Positions 17,246 to 24,766 of a stretch of 64,000 nt of DNA are shown in pieces. The stretch covers positions 3,472,001-3,536,000 of the forward strand of contig NZ_CP026377.1 of the NCBI RefSeq assembly GCF_002953195.1, in the 5' to 3' direction. The translations under genes were made by a program, and so were the position numbers. Source of the DNA: Mixta gaviniae (GTDB lineage: Bacteria > Pseudomonadota > Gammaproteobacteria > Enterobacterales > Enterobacteriaceae). Positions within the stretch are counted from its first letter, which is position 1. Every line of letters starts with the position of its first letter. The notes beneath the pieces were generated by a model that saw only the letters and a list, made by a program, of their open reading frames with translations, had not been told where the DNA came from and did not search any database.

Positions 17246-17668
17246 ATGAAAAGCCCATATCCGTTTTCGCCCCGCATCGACGCGGGGCTGTTCTTCCTGC
17301 GCCTGAGCGGCAGCCTGCTGCTGCTCTGGGTGCATGGCCTGCCGAAGGTGTTTCACTTCAGCGAAGAACTGACGCGCATCGAAGATCCGTTCGGCTTCGG
17401 TCCCTGGATGAGCCTGCTGCCGGCGATTTTCGCTGAAGTCGTTTGTCCGTTATTGATTATCGCAGGCGTCGGCGCGCGCCTCGCCTGTCTGCCGATTATC
17501 GGCGTGCTGCTGGTGGCGATGCTGGCAGTGCATCCTGGCTGGAGCCTGGCCGAAGGGCAGTTTGGCTGGCTGCTGCTGATCGTCTTTACTACGCTGATGA
17601 TAACCGGGCCGGGCAACTGGCGTCCGGGTCGGACGCCAGTCAGGGGGTACCGCTATGGCGCAGGCTAA
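17246..17668 (+). CDS. DoxX-family membrane protein
   Basis: A 140-residue integral membrane protein with four hydrophobic segments and the DoxX pattern: GLFFLRLSGSLLLL, HGLPK, a polar turn, then PAIFAEVVCPLLIIAG. DoxX proteins often sit beside redox and detoxification genes, and their exact chemistry is rarely known. The ATG lies five bases after the amidohydrolase stop. A TTG nine bases earlier overlaps that stop and is a less likely start. Its end overlaps the MFS start by 14 bases, so the genes are translationally coupled. It probably handles a membrane redox step or stabilises the exporter. Confidence 0.82.
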   Translation: MKSPYPFSPRIDAGLFFLRLSGSLLLLWVHGLPKVFHFSEELTRIEDPFGFGPWMSLLPAIFAEVVCPLLIIAGVGARLACLPIIGVLLVAMLAVHPGWSLAEGQFGWLLLIVFTTLMITGPGNWRPGRTPVRGYRYGAG

Positions 17669-19279
17669 TGATATTCACGCGGCCGCCGCGCAGGCCGCCG
17701 CGCCCGCCGGCGCCTCCTCCTGGCAGCCGCTGCGTCAGCCGCTGTTCCGCATGCTGTGGATCGCCACGGTGGTGTCGAATATCGGCTCGTGGATGAACGA
17801 TGTCGGCATTAACTGGAGCATGCTGACGCTCAGCGCCGATCCGCTGTCGGTGGCGTTGGTGCAGGCGGCCAGCAGCCTGCCGATGTTTCTCTTCGCCCTG
17901 CCCTCCGGCGTGATGGCCGATATCGTCGACCGGCGCAAATACCTGCTGTTTTCGCAGCTGTGGGTTTTTATCGCCGCCGCCGGGCTGACGCTGCTGTCGG
18001 TGACCGGTCAGGTGACGCCGACGGTATTGCTGATCGCCGCCTTTCTGCTGAGCGCCGGCGCGGCGATGAGTTCGCCGCCGTTTCAGGCGATCGTGCCGGA
18101 CCTGGTGAATAAGCGTGAGCTGGGCGCGGCGATTGCGCTTAACTCGCTGGGCATCAATATCAGCCGCGCCATCGGCCCGGCGCTGGGGGGCTGATCCTCT
18201 CCCTGACCGGCCCGTGGATGGTCTTTCTGCTTAACGCGCTGTCGGTGCTGGGCGTCACCTGGGTGCTATGGCGCTGGAAGGCGGAACCGACCATTCAACG
18301 CCTGCCGCCGGAGCATTTCTTCCCGGCGGTGCGCGCCGGTCTGCGCTATGTTCATGCTGCGCCGGTGCTGCGCAATGTACTGGTGCGCACCATGGCCTTC
18401 TTTCTGTTCGGCAGTGCCGGCTGGGCGCTGCTGCCGCTGGTGGCGCGGCGCGAGCTGGGCCTGGGTCCGGGCGGCTACGGCATTATGCTCGCCTGTATCG
18501 GCGTCGGAGCGATCTGCGGCGCCGTGCTGCTGCCGCGCCTGCGTCAGCGCTTCGATCCCGATCGCCTGATGGTGCTGGCGAGCCTGCTGTTCGGCGCGAC
18601 GATGCTGGCGCTGGCCTTCATTCGTCATTTCTGGCTGCTGAACGCTTTTGAGTTTTTCACCGGCTTCGCCTGGATTGCCGTGCTTTCCACCCTCAACCTC
18701 GGCGCGCAGCGCAGCGCGGCAAAATGGGTAAAAGCGCGGGCGCTGGCGGTCTACCTGACGGTGTTTTTCGGCTCGATGACCCTCGGCAGCGCCGTCTGGG
18801 GACAGCTGGCCTCGCACTTTTCCATTCCTGTCTCCCTCTGCGTGGCGACGGTGGGCATGGTGCTTTCCTGCGCCACCGTCCTGCGCTGGCGGCTGAATAA
18901 AGATCCCGATCTGAACCTTGAGATCAGCGGCGCCGACGCGGCGCTGCCGGATACGCCGATCGCCCACCAGCGCGGCCCGGTGATGGTGATCTATGAATAC
19001 CTGATCGAACCGCATCAGGCCGGGGCGTTTATGCGCTGCGTGCAGGAGATCCGTCGGGTACGCCGGCGCGGCGGCGCGCTCAGCTGGTCGGTTTATGAGG
19101 ATATCCGCCAGCCCGGCATCTTCGTTGAAACCTTCGTCGTCGGCTCCTGGATTGAGCATCTGCGGCAGCACGAACGCCATACGATGAACGATTTGAAGAT
19201 TCAGAATCGGGTGCTGGCTTTCCATCAGGGCGAGACGCCGCCCGCGGTGCGTTATCTGGTCGCGCCCGGGAAAGGGTAA
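17655..19279 (+). pseudogene. MFS_3-type exporter, interrupted by a single-base frameshift
   Basis: A major facilitator of the MFS_3 (EntS-like, transmembrane secretion effector) family. The first 179 residues cover the N-terminal helices, including the motif-A-like SGVMADIVDRRKY. The frame stops at TGA 18192-18194 after GPALGG. One base is missing in a six-G run at 18185-18190, and seven G would continue directly into LILSLTGPW and the remaining 353 residues. Restored length is about 541. The C-terminal ~110 residues (VMVIYEYLIEPHQAG onward) form the small alpha-beta domain typical of MFS_3. It overlaps the DoxX gene and precedes the hydrolase. It may be intact if the G run was misread. Confidence 0.85.
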
Positions 19280-19324
19280 TCCCACCCCCAAACCTTGTTC
19301 ATTAACCAAAATGAGGATGTTTGT

Positions 19325-20146
19325 ATGACGATGTTCACCACACAGGATGGCACACAGCTCTATTACAAAGACTGGGGCACCGGCAAGCCGGTTCTCTTCA
19401 GCCACGGCTGGCCGCTGGATGCGGATATGTGGGATAGCCAGCTGAATTTCCTCGCCGAGCGCGGCTACCGCGCCATCGCCTTTGACCGCCGCGGTTTTGG
19501 CCGTTCAGAGCAGCCGTGGGAAGGTTACGATTATGATACTTTCGCCGCTGATATTAACGATCTGTTGACCCATCTCGATCTGCACGAGGTGACGCTGGTC
19601 GGCTTCTCGATGGGCGGCGGCGACGTGACGCGCTACCTTAGCCGTTACGGTAGCGCACGCGTTTCGGCGCTGGCGTTGCTGGGCGCGGTAACGCCGATTT
19701 TTGGCAAGGCGGATGACTACCCGCAGGGCGTCGATCTGAGCGTATTCGAAGGCATTCGTGACGGGCTGCGTAACGATCGCGCGCAGTTTATCAGTGATTT
19801 TGCCGCTACCTTCTACGGCACCAACGCCGGCCAGAGCGTGTCGGAAGGCGTGCTGGTGCAGACGCTGAATATCGCCCTGCTGGCGTCGCTGAAAGGCACC
19901 ATCGACTGCGTGACCGCCTTCTCCGAAACCGATTTTCGGCCCGATATGGCAAAAATCGATGTGCCGACGCTGGTGATCCACGGCAGCAACGATCAGGTCG
20001 TGCCGTTTGAAACCACCGGCAAGGTGGCGGCGGAAATGATCCGTAACGCAGAGCTGAAGGTGTATGACAATGCGCCGCACGGTTTTGCCGTCACTCATCA
20101 GGAGCGGCTGAATAACGATCTGCTGGCATTTTTGCAGAGCCGTTAA
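19325..20146 (+). CDS. Alpha/beta hydrolase, chloroperoxidase/arylesterase type
   Basis: A 273-residue cytosolic alpha/beta hydrolase similar to cofactor-free haloperoxidases and aryl esterases. The nucleophile is Ser95 (GFSMGGG), the oxyanion region is HGWPLDA, the acid lies in IHGSNDQVVP, and the catalytic His in APHGFAVTH. GAGGA seven bases before the ATG at 19325 decides the start; an upstream in-frame codon at 19295 would overlap the ribosome-binding site. It is the last gene of the rightward operon, 45 bases after the exporter, and is closed by a bidirectional terminator. It may complete breakdown of the compound first cut by the amidohydrolase. Confidence 0.88.
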   Translation: MTMFTTQDGTQLYYKDWGTGKPVLFSHGWPLDADMWDSQLNFLAERGYRAIAFDRRGFGRSEQPWEGYDYDTFAADINDLLTHLDLHEVTLVGFSMGGGDVTRYLSRYGSARVSALALLGAVTPIFGKADDYPQGVDLSVFEGIRDGLRNDRAQFISDFAATFYGTNAGQSVSEGVLVQTLNIALLASLKGTIDCVTAFSETDFRPDMAKIDVPTLVIHGSNDQVVPFETTGKVAAEMIRNAELKVYDNAPHGFAVTHQERLNNDLLAFLQSR

Positions 20147-20150
20147 GCCC

Positions 20151-20180
20151 AAAAAGGGGGATGCATCGCATCCCCCTTGT
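20151..20180. terminator. Bidirectional terminator between convergent genes
   Basis: An 11-bp perfect stem (AAGGGGGATGC with its complement, 20154-20164 and 20168-20178) has a 3-base loop, with an A run before it and T-rich DNA after it. It can end both the rightward hydrolase operon and the leftward pirin gene. Confidence 0.88.
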
Positions 20181-20190
20181 TATTCTGCCG

Positions 20191-20916
20191 TTAACGCGTC
20201 GGATGGTTAACTTCCAGCGGACGCAGATCGAACAGCAACACTTCCGCATCATTGCCGCCGCTGAAGATCAACGTATCTTCATCGCGCACTCTGGCGCCGT
20301 CACCCGCTTTAAACAGCGTGCCGTTCACCGTGATGCTGCCGCGCGCCACGTGAATATAAGCGTAGCGGCTGTCATCCAGCGCAAAGGTCTGCTGCTCGTC
20401 GCCGTTAAACAGCCCGGCGTAAATTTTCACATCCTGACGAATACGCAGCGAATTCTGCTGGCCGTCCGGCGAGACGATCAGGCGCAGCCTGCCGCGCTTT
20501 TCCGCTTCCGCAACGGAAACCTGCTGGTAACCCGGTTCCGTGCCGTTTTCTTCCGGCACCACCCAAATCTGCAGGAAATGCACATCCTCCTGCGCGGAGT
20601 GATTAAACTCGCTGTGGGTCACGCCGGATCCGGCACTCATCAGCTGCACGTCACCGGGAACAATCACCGAGCCGGTGCCCATGGAATCTTTATGCGCCAG
20701 CGCCCTTTCCAGCACGTAAGAGATAATCTCCATATTGCTGTGCGCATGGCTGCCGAAACCGCGGCCCGGCGCCACCTGATCATCGTTGATCACCAGCAGA
20801 TCGGAGAAGCCGGTCTGTTTGGGATCCCAGTAGTTGGCGAAAGAGAAAGTATGGCGTGAGTGCAGCCAGCCGTGATTACCCAGTCCGCGTTGTTCTGACA
20901 GTCGACGTTCAATCAT
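20191..20916 (-). CDS. Pirin family protein (YhhW-like quercetinase)
   Basis: A 241-residue bicupin metalloprotein resembling E. coli YhhW, which has quercetin 2,3-dioxygenase activity in vitro. The metal-binding cupin motif is visible as FGSHAHSNMEI and GVTHSEFNHS. NHGWLHSRHTFSFANY near the N-terminus is the pirin hallmark. AAGGAG about seven bases before the ATG at 20916 fixes the start, and the longer frame from 21012 would run through the promoter. It is divergent from a LysR gene with a dyad between them, and convergent with the alpha/beta hydrolase. It may act on an aromatic product of the neighbouring cluster; that link is inference. Confidence 0.88.
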   Translation of the reverse strand: MIERRLSEQRGLGNHGWLHSRHTFSFANYWDPKQTGFSDLLVINDDQVAPGRGFGSHAHSNMEIISYVLERALAHKDSMGTGSVIVPGDVQLMSAGSGVTHSEFNHSAQEDVHFLQIWVVPEENGTEPGYQQVSVAEAEKRGRLRLIVSPDGQQNSLRIRQDVKIYAGLFNGDEQQTFALDDSRYAYIHVARGSITVNGTLFKAGDGARVRDEDTLIFSGGNDAEVLLFDLRPLEVNHPTR

Positions 20917-21006
20917 GATGTTCTCCTTAATAGGTGCGGTGAATGCGTTTGTCTTGCGATGAAAGGAGATTACATGTAAACCTGATTGCCTCACAATGCG
21001 CTGAAT

Positions 21007-21021
21007 TGACAAACACTGTCA
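21007..21021. promoter_or_regulatory. LysR-type operator candidate between pirin and LysR genes
   Basis: TGACA-AACAC-TGTCA is a perfect 5-5-5 inverted repeat containing the T-N11-A spacing of LysR boxes. It lies 16 bases upstream of the LysR start and about 90 upstream of the divergent pirin gene, as expected for autoregulation plus control of the divergent target. Confidence 0.6.
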
Positions 21022-21037
21022 CAGATAAGTGGACAAT

Positions 21038-21919
21038 ATGCAGATTGAAGACCTTCGTATTTTCGTCGCCGTGGTGAAAGCGGGCAGCTTTACCGCGGCG
21101 GCGGAGCAGCTGTTTTTATCCAAGCAGTATGTCAGCCGCCGTATGGCGGCGCTGGAGGCGTCACTGAATGCCCGCCTGCTGATGCGCAATACCCGACGGC
21201 TGTCGGTTACCGAGGCGGGTCTGGTTTTCTCGCAGCACGCGCAGCGCATTCTTGACGATATTCACGAAGCGGAGCGGGCGGTTTCCGCCAATCGTCAGGC
21301 ATTGCACGGCGTCTTCAGAGTCAGCATGCCGATGTCGTTTGGCATGAGCCACCTTTCGCCGCTGATTGTGCGCTTTATGCAGCAGCATCCGGCGGTGCAG
21401 ATCCAGACGGAGCTGGCCGACCGCTATGTGGATGTTATTGGCGAAGGTTTTGATATGGCGATCAGGATTGGCAAGCTGGCGGACTCCACGCTGATCGCGC
21501 GCCGACTCGGCGCGCTGAAGCGGGTGATCTGCGCCAGTCCCGATTACCTGGCGCGCACCGGGACGCCGCGCGCGCCGGAGGATCTGCTGCAGCATCAGTG
21601 TCTGCGCTACGGGCGCGAAGGGCAAAACGGCTGGGAGCTGCAGCGTGCAGGCAAAAGCGCCCTGTTTGAGGTGCGCGGCCCGGCGATCAGCAATAACGGC
21701 GAACTGTTGCGCGATGCCGCCGTCGCGGGCATGGGGCTGGTGCTGCTGCCGGAATTTATTGTCGCGCCCGCCGTGGCGCGTGGCGCGCTGACGACGGTGC
21801 TGGATGATTACTGGCCAGCGCCGCTGGGGCTGTATGCGGTCTATCCGCAGCATCGACAACGCAGCGAAATTAACCGCGCTTTTCTTGATTTTCTTGAGGC
21901 GGAGCTAAAGTTGGGCTGA
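21038..21919 (+). CDS. LysR-family transcriptional regulator
   Basis: A 293-residue LysR-type regulator. The winged helix-turn-helix lies in residues 1-60 (MQIEDLRIFVAVVKAGSFT, AAAEQLFLSKQYVSRRMAALE). The effector domain follows (GVFRVSMPMSFGMSHL, then DMAIRIGKLADSTLIARRLG). This pattern is the AaeR/DhaR-like group that acts on single divergent targets. The ATG at 21038 is preferred over a GTG nine bases earlier because LysR proteins begin with this motif. Its natural target is the divergent pirin gene. The effector is unknown. Confidence 0.9.
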   Translation: MQIEDLRIFVAVVKAGSFTAAAEQLFLSKQYVSRRMAALEASLNARLLMRNTRRLSVTEAGLVFSQHAQRILDDIHEAERAVSANRQALHGVFRVSMPMSFGMSHLSPLIVRFMQQHPAVQIQTELADRYVDVIGEGFDMAIRIGKLADSTLIARRLGALKRVICASPDYLARTGTPRAPEDLLQHQCLRYGREGQNGWELQRAGKSALFEVRGPAISNNGELLRDAAVAGMGLVLLPEFIVAPAVARGALTTVLDDYWPAPLGLYAVYPQHRQRSEINRAFLDFLEAELKLG

Positions 21920-21950
21920 TAAACCCTGCCTCTCTTTCCTTTTGTACAGT

Positions 21951-22202
21951 ATGGCGCAGGGGACATCCGGAGAACCGTCGCTACCCCTTGTCGCGGTCAT
22001 CCTGGTGGGCGATGCGCTTTTCCAGATCCCGCTCGGTTACATCGCAGATAAGTTTGGCGTAAGACGGATCCATTTGGCCAGCGGCAGGCTTTTTTGCCTG
22101 TGCCTGCAGCGCCTCTGCTGTGGGGCGAAAAACAGAGAATGCAGTGAAAACGTTAGCGGAACGGCGCCGCTCAGGCGGTCAGGCGTAACGGGCTGCCGGT
22201 AA
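21951..22202 (+). pseudogene. Remnant of an MFS transporter
   Basis: A short frame preserves one recognisable MFS piece: a helix (LPLVAVILVGDALFQIPLG) leading to motif A (GYIADKFGVRR). After this the protein turns into cysteine- and arginine-rich sequence with no family likeness. No further MFS helices follow before the next gene. The segment is therefore best read as the decayed stub of a transporter once downstream of the LysR gene. Confidence 0.45.
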
Positions 22203-22281
22203 AGATGACCCGCCTGTCGATAAGGCATCCCGGCGGCTGGCTAAAGCCCGCCGGGAAAACGACGAAGGTGGCCGTCAGCCG

Positions 22282-22644
22282 CTACAGCCACGCAATCTCT
22301 TCCGCCGAACGGTAGATTTTCAGGCCGTGCTGCTGCGCCACCGCAATATCCTTGTCCGCCCCTTGCGATGCGCCCCCGATGCGATAGATCGCGTCGCACT
22401 TGCCGATCAGCCGGTGCGCCACCGGATAGAGCAGCGACTCGCTAATCTCATCGTCCAGCCGCTGCGAACCGGCCGCTTTCGCCAGCGGCAACGCCAGCCA
22501 TTCGCCGATCACCGGTACGTGGCCACGTTGATAGACTTCCCACGCCGCCTGCTCCAGCCGCCGCAGGTTCTGCGCAATCAGGGTTTCGTCGCCGTGGGTG
22601 CCGCTGCGATAAGGCCCGGCAATAAGGATCAGTTCCGCATTCAT
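22282..22644 (-). CDS. DUF4406 (nucleoside deoxyribosyltransferase-like) protein
   Basis: A 120-residue protein of the DUF4406 family, a Rossmann-like fold related to nucleoside 2-deoxyribosyltransferases. It opens with LILIAGPYRSGTHGD, and a helix (AQNLRRLEQAAWEVYQRGHVPVI) follows. The acidic stretch DDEISESLL and the ending GASQGADKDIAVAQQHGL fit a nucleotide-binding pocket. GAGG lies six bases before the ATG at 22644. That ATG overlaps the region of the NUDIX gene stop (22652), so the two form an operon. Both are nucleotide-directed, suggesting a nucleotide salvage or clean-up role. Confidence 0.78.
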   Translation of the reverse strand: MNAELILIAGPYRSGTHGDETLIAQNLRRLEQAAWEVYQRGHVPVIGEWLALPLAKAAGSQRLDDEISESLLYPVAHRLIGKCDAIYRIGGASQGADKDIAVAQQHGLKIYRSAEEIAWL

Positions 22645-22651
22645 CGTTGCC

Positions 22652-23269
22652 TCACAGGATGCCGTTAAGGGCAAGGTAGTGTAATAACATGATGGTTTTG
22701 GCATCCACGATGTCGCCATCCCGAATCGCCTGCAACGCCGTCTGAAAATGCACTTCCAGTACCTCGATATCTTCGCCCTCTTCTTTTACGCCGCCGCCGT
22801 CGCTGAAACGATCGTCAGGCTGATATTCTGCGATAAAGAAATAGAGCTTTTCCGTCACCGAACCGGGGCTCATAAAGGCCTCGAAGACTTTCTGCACTTG
22901 TCCGACCTGATAGCCGGTCTCCTCTTCCGCCTCCGCCCTGATGCATTCCTCAGGATCGAGATTGTCCAGCAGCCCCGCCGGCGCCTCCAGCAGAAAACCA
23001 GAGTGATGGTTTACGTAAAGCGGAAAGCGGAACTGACGCGTAAGGATCACGCTCTGCTTCTCGCGGTTATACAGCAGCAGCGTCGCACCATTGCCGCGAT
23101 CGTAGACTTCGCGGCTCTGGCGCTGCCATTCTCCGTCCCGTCGCCGGAAATCAAAGGTGTACTTTTTCAGCACATACCAGTCGTCGGACAAGGTTTTGCT
23201 TTCTACGATACGCACTTCCGCCTGCCGGTGGGCCGTTAAGCTACCCGTTTCTGCATGTTTTACTGGCAT
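22652..23269 (-). CDS. nudK: NUDIX hydrolase, NudK-like GDP-mannose pyrophosphatase
   Basis: A 205-residue NUDIX hydrolase close to E. coli NudK (GDP-sugar pyrophosphatase, earlier YffH). Conserved stretches are [19 protein letters not shown] (here [17 protein letters not shown]), the NUDIX box [19 protein letters not shown] plus TGY, and [18 protein letters not shown]. It hydrolyses nucleoside diphosphate sugars to sugar phosphate plus NMP, with Mg2+. AGGAGGT six bases before the ATG at 23269 is a strong ribosome-binding site, and the longer frame lacks one. It is divergent from a DeoR-type regulator that may control it, and is followed by the DUF4406 gene. Confidence 0.86.
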   Translation of the reverse strand: MPVKHAETGSLTAHRQAEVRIVESKTLSDDWYVLKKYTFDFRRRDGEWQRQSREVYDRGNGATLLLYNREKQSVILTRQFRFPLYVNHHSGFLLEAPAGLLDNLDPEECIRAEAEEETGYQVGQVQKVFEAFMSPGSVTEKLYFFIAEYQPDDRFSDGGGVKEEGEDIEVLEVHFQTALQAIRDGDIVDAKTIMLLHYLALNGIL

Positions 23270-23355
23270 GAATAGACCTCCTTCGGTAAGATGCGCACTA
23301 TATCGTGCAAAAACATGCAACCTCAAGAGCATTCGTGCAATTAAGAAGATCCCCT

Positions 23356-24111
23356 ATGCTGACTTCACAACGTAAACAACTCATCCTGCAAAAGCTCGCC
23401 GCTGAGGGGCAGGTGCTGTCGAAGATGCTGAGCGAAGAATTCAACGTCTCAGAAGATACTATCCGTCGCGATCTGCGTGAGCTTTCCGCCGAAGGCCGGC
23501 TGCAGCGCGTGCATGGCGGCGCGCTGCCCGCCTCCGCCGCCACCGTCACCTTTTCTGAACGTAAAAACCTGCGTCTGGACGCCAAGCGCGCCATTGCGAA
23601 AAGGGCCGCCGCGCTGATCGAGCCAGGGCAGGTGGTGATGATCGACGGCGGCACCACTACCGCCGAGCTGATTACCTTTTTGCCGCACAGCCTGCAGCTC
23701 ACCGTCGTGACGCACAGCCCGAGCATTGCGCTGGGCCTGGCGGATCACCCGTTAATCGAGGTGATCATGATCGGCGGACGCCTGTTCAGGCATTCGCTGG
23801 TGGCGGTCGGCGCGGCAGCGATCGAGAATGTCTCCAGGGTACGGGCGGATATCTTTTTTATGGGCGTGACCGGCATTCATGCCGAGGCGGGCTTAAGCAC
23901 CGGCGACTATGAAGAGTCCTGCATTAAACGCGCCTTTGCCGGCCGGGCGGCGGAAACCGTGGTGATGGCCTCGCCGGAGAAGATCAATGCCGCCTCAGCC
24001 TGGGTTATTGGCGATTTGGGGCTGATCAATACGATGGTGGTGGAAGGCGATACCGAAGCGCATCTGCTGACGCCTTTTAGCACGAAAGGCATTACGGTGA
24101 TTAAAGCGTGA
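23356..24111 (+). CDS. DeoR/GlpR-family transcriptional regulator
   Basis: A 251-residue repressor-type regulator. The N-terminal DeoR helix-turn-helix reads MLTSQRKQLILQKLAAEG, then LSEEFNVSEDTIRRDL, RELSAEGRLQRVHGGA. The C-terminal DeoRC sensor (VMIDGGTTTAELITFLP, FFMGVTGI, GLSTGDYEE) binds phosphorylated sugars. The ATG at 23356 matches the family start, and the frame start at 23305 lies in the promoter. It is divergent from the NudK/DUF4406 operon. GTGCA words recur in the 86-base intergenic region and could be half-sites. Ligand unknown, probably a sugar phosphate. Confidence 0.88.
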   Translation: MLTSQRKQLILQKLAAEGQVLSKMLSEEFNVSEDTIRRDLRELSAEGRLQRVHGGALPASAATVTFSERKNLRLDAKRAIAKRAAALIEPGQVVMIDGGTTTAELITFLPHSLQLTVVTHSPSIALGLADHPLIEVIMIGGRLFRHSLVAVGAAAIENVSRVRADIFFMGVTGIHAEAGLSTGDYEESCIKRAFAGRAAETVVMASPEKINAASAWVIGDLGLINTMVVEGDTEAHLLTPFSTKGITVIKA

Positions 24112-24206
24112 CGCGCCGCTGATGAGTACCATGGCATATGATGTGAACGCTTGCCTGCGCCCAAATCCGCCGGCCCCGTAGCGGGCGAGCAGCACCTGGG
24201 GATCCA

Positions 24207-24287
24207 CGCTTGTCGGCGAGAAAATGCGTAGGCGCCGTTAGCCGACGGGCGCAGACCGAAGTGAGCGCTTGTCGGCGAGAAAATGCG
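24207..24287. repeat. 22-bp direct repeat, two copies 59 bases apart
   Basis: The same 22 bases, beginning CGCTTGTCGGCGAG and ending AAAATGCG, occur at 24207-24228 and 24266-24287, in the gap between the convergent DeoR and TfoX-domain genes. The intervening 37 bases are different. There is no terminator-like T run. It could be a pair of protein sites or the trace of a small tandem duplication. Confidence 0.7.
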
Positions 24288-24296
24288 CCAGCCCCT

Positions 24297-24689
24297 TTAC
24301 CCGGCGGCTGGGCGCGGTGGACGGGCGGCGCGCTTTTTGCCGTGGTCGGCGCGCTTCGCGGCGTCAATCGCCGAACGCACCCACGCGATTAGCGCTTCCT
24401 GATCCTCCAGCAGCGCGTCGGGCAAGGTATAAAATGACAGCGCAACTGCTTTCATCGTGCCATCCGCGCCGCGCCGGGTGTAGGTAAAAGGTTCGCAGCC
24501 TGCGGCGGTAAAGCGGCTCAGGCTATCGGCATCGGTTTTCAAAAACAGCCTCCCCGCAGGATCGATCAGCAGCACCATCAGGCCATCGTGAAACAGCGCG
24601 GTGCAGCCGAACATGCGGCGAACGGCGAAGCGCCCCAATGGCGCGATCTGATCGAGAATATACTGCGTGAGTTCATCATAAACGGGCAT
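24297..24689 (-). CDS. TfoX N-terminal domain protein
   Basis: A 130-residue protein with the TfoX_N domain (PF04993): GRFAVRRMFGCTALFHDGLM, VLLIDPAGRLFLKTD, then FTYTRR and a closing helix, followed by a lysine/arginine/proline-rich tail. Full-length TfoX regulates competence genes in some gamma-proteobacteria; stand-alone TfoX_N proteins have no settled role. AGGAGGA precedes the start. Its gene is convergent with the DeoR regulator and lies 77 bases beyond the stop side of the siderophore receptor operon, with a GC inverted repeat near 24715-24735. Confidence 0.82.
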   Translation of the reverse strand: MPVYDELTQYILDQIAPLGRFAVRRMFGCTALFHDGLMVLLIDPAGRLFLKTDADSLSRFTAAGCEPFTYTRRGADGTMKAVALSFYTLPDALLEDQEALIAWVRSAIDAAKRADHGKKRAARPPRPAAG

Positions 24690-24766
24690 CGCTTCCTCCT
24701 GCGTTTGCGCGACGGCCGGTACTGTGCCGGCCGTCGCCCTTTAGCGGCAGTGTAGCCCGCTTACCG

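Noticed and set aside
15411..17258. Reverse frame of 615 codons opposite the amidohydrolase
   Set aside because: It mirrors the amidohydrolase in the complementary frame and is rich in Arg, His and Gln; no start signal or motif supports it.
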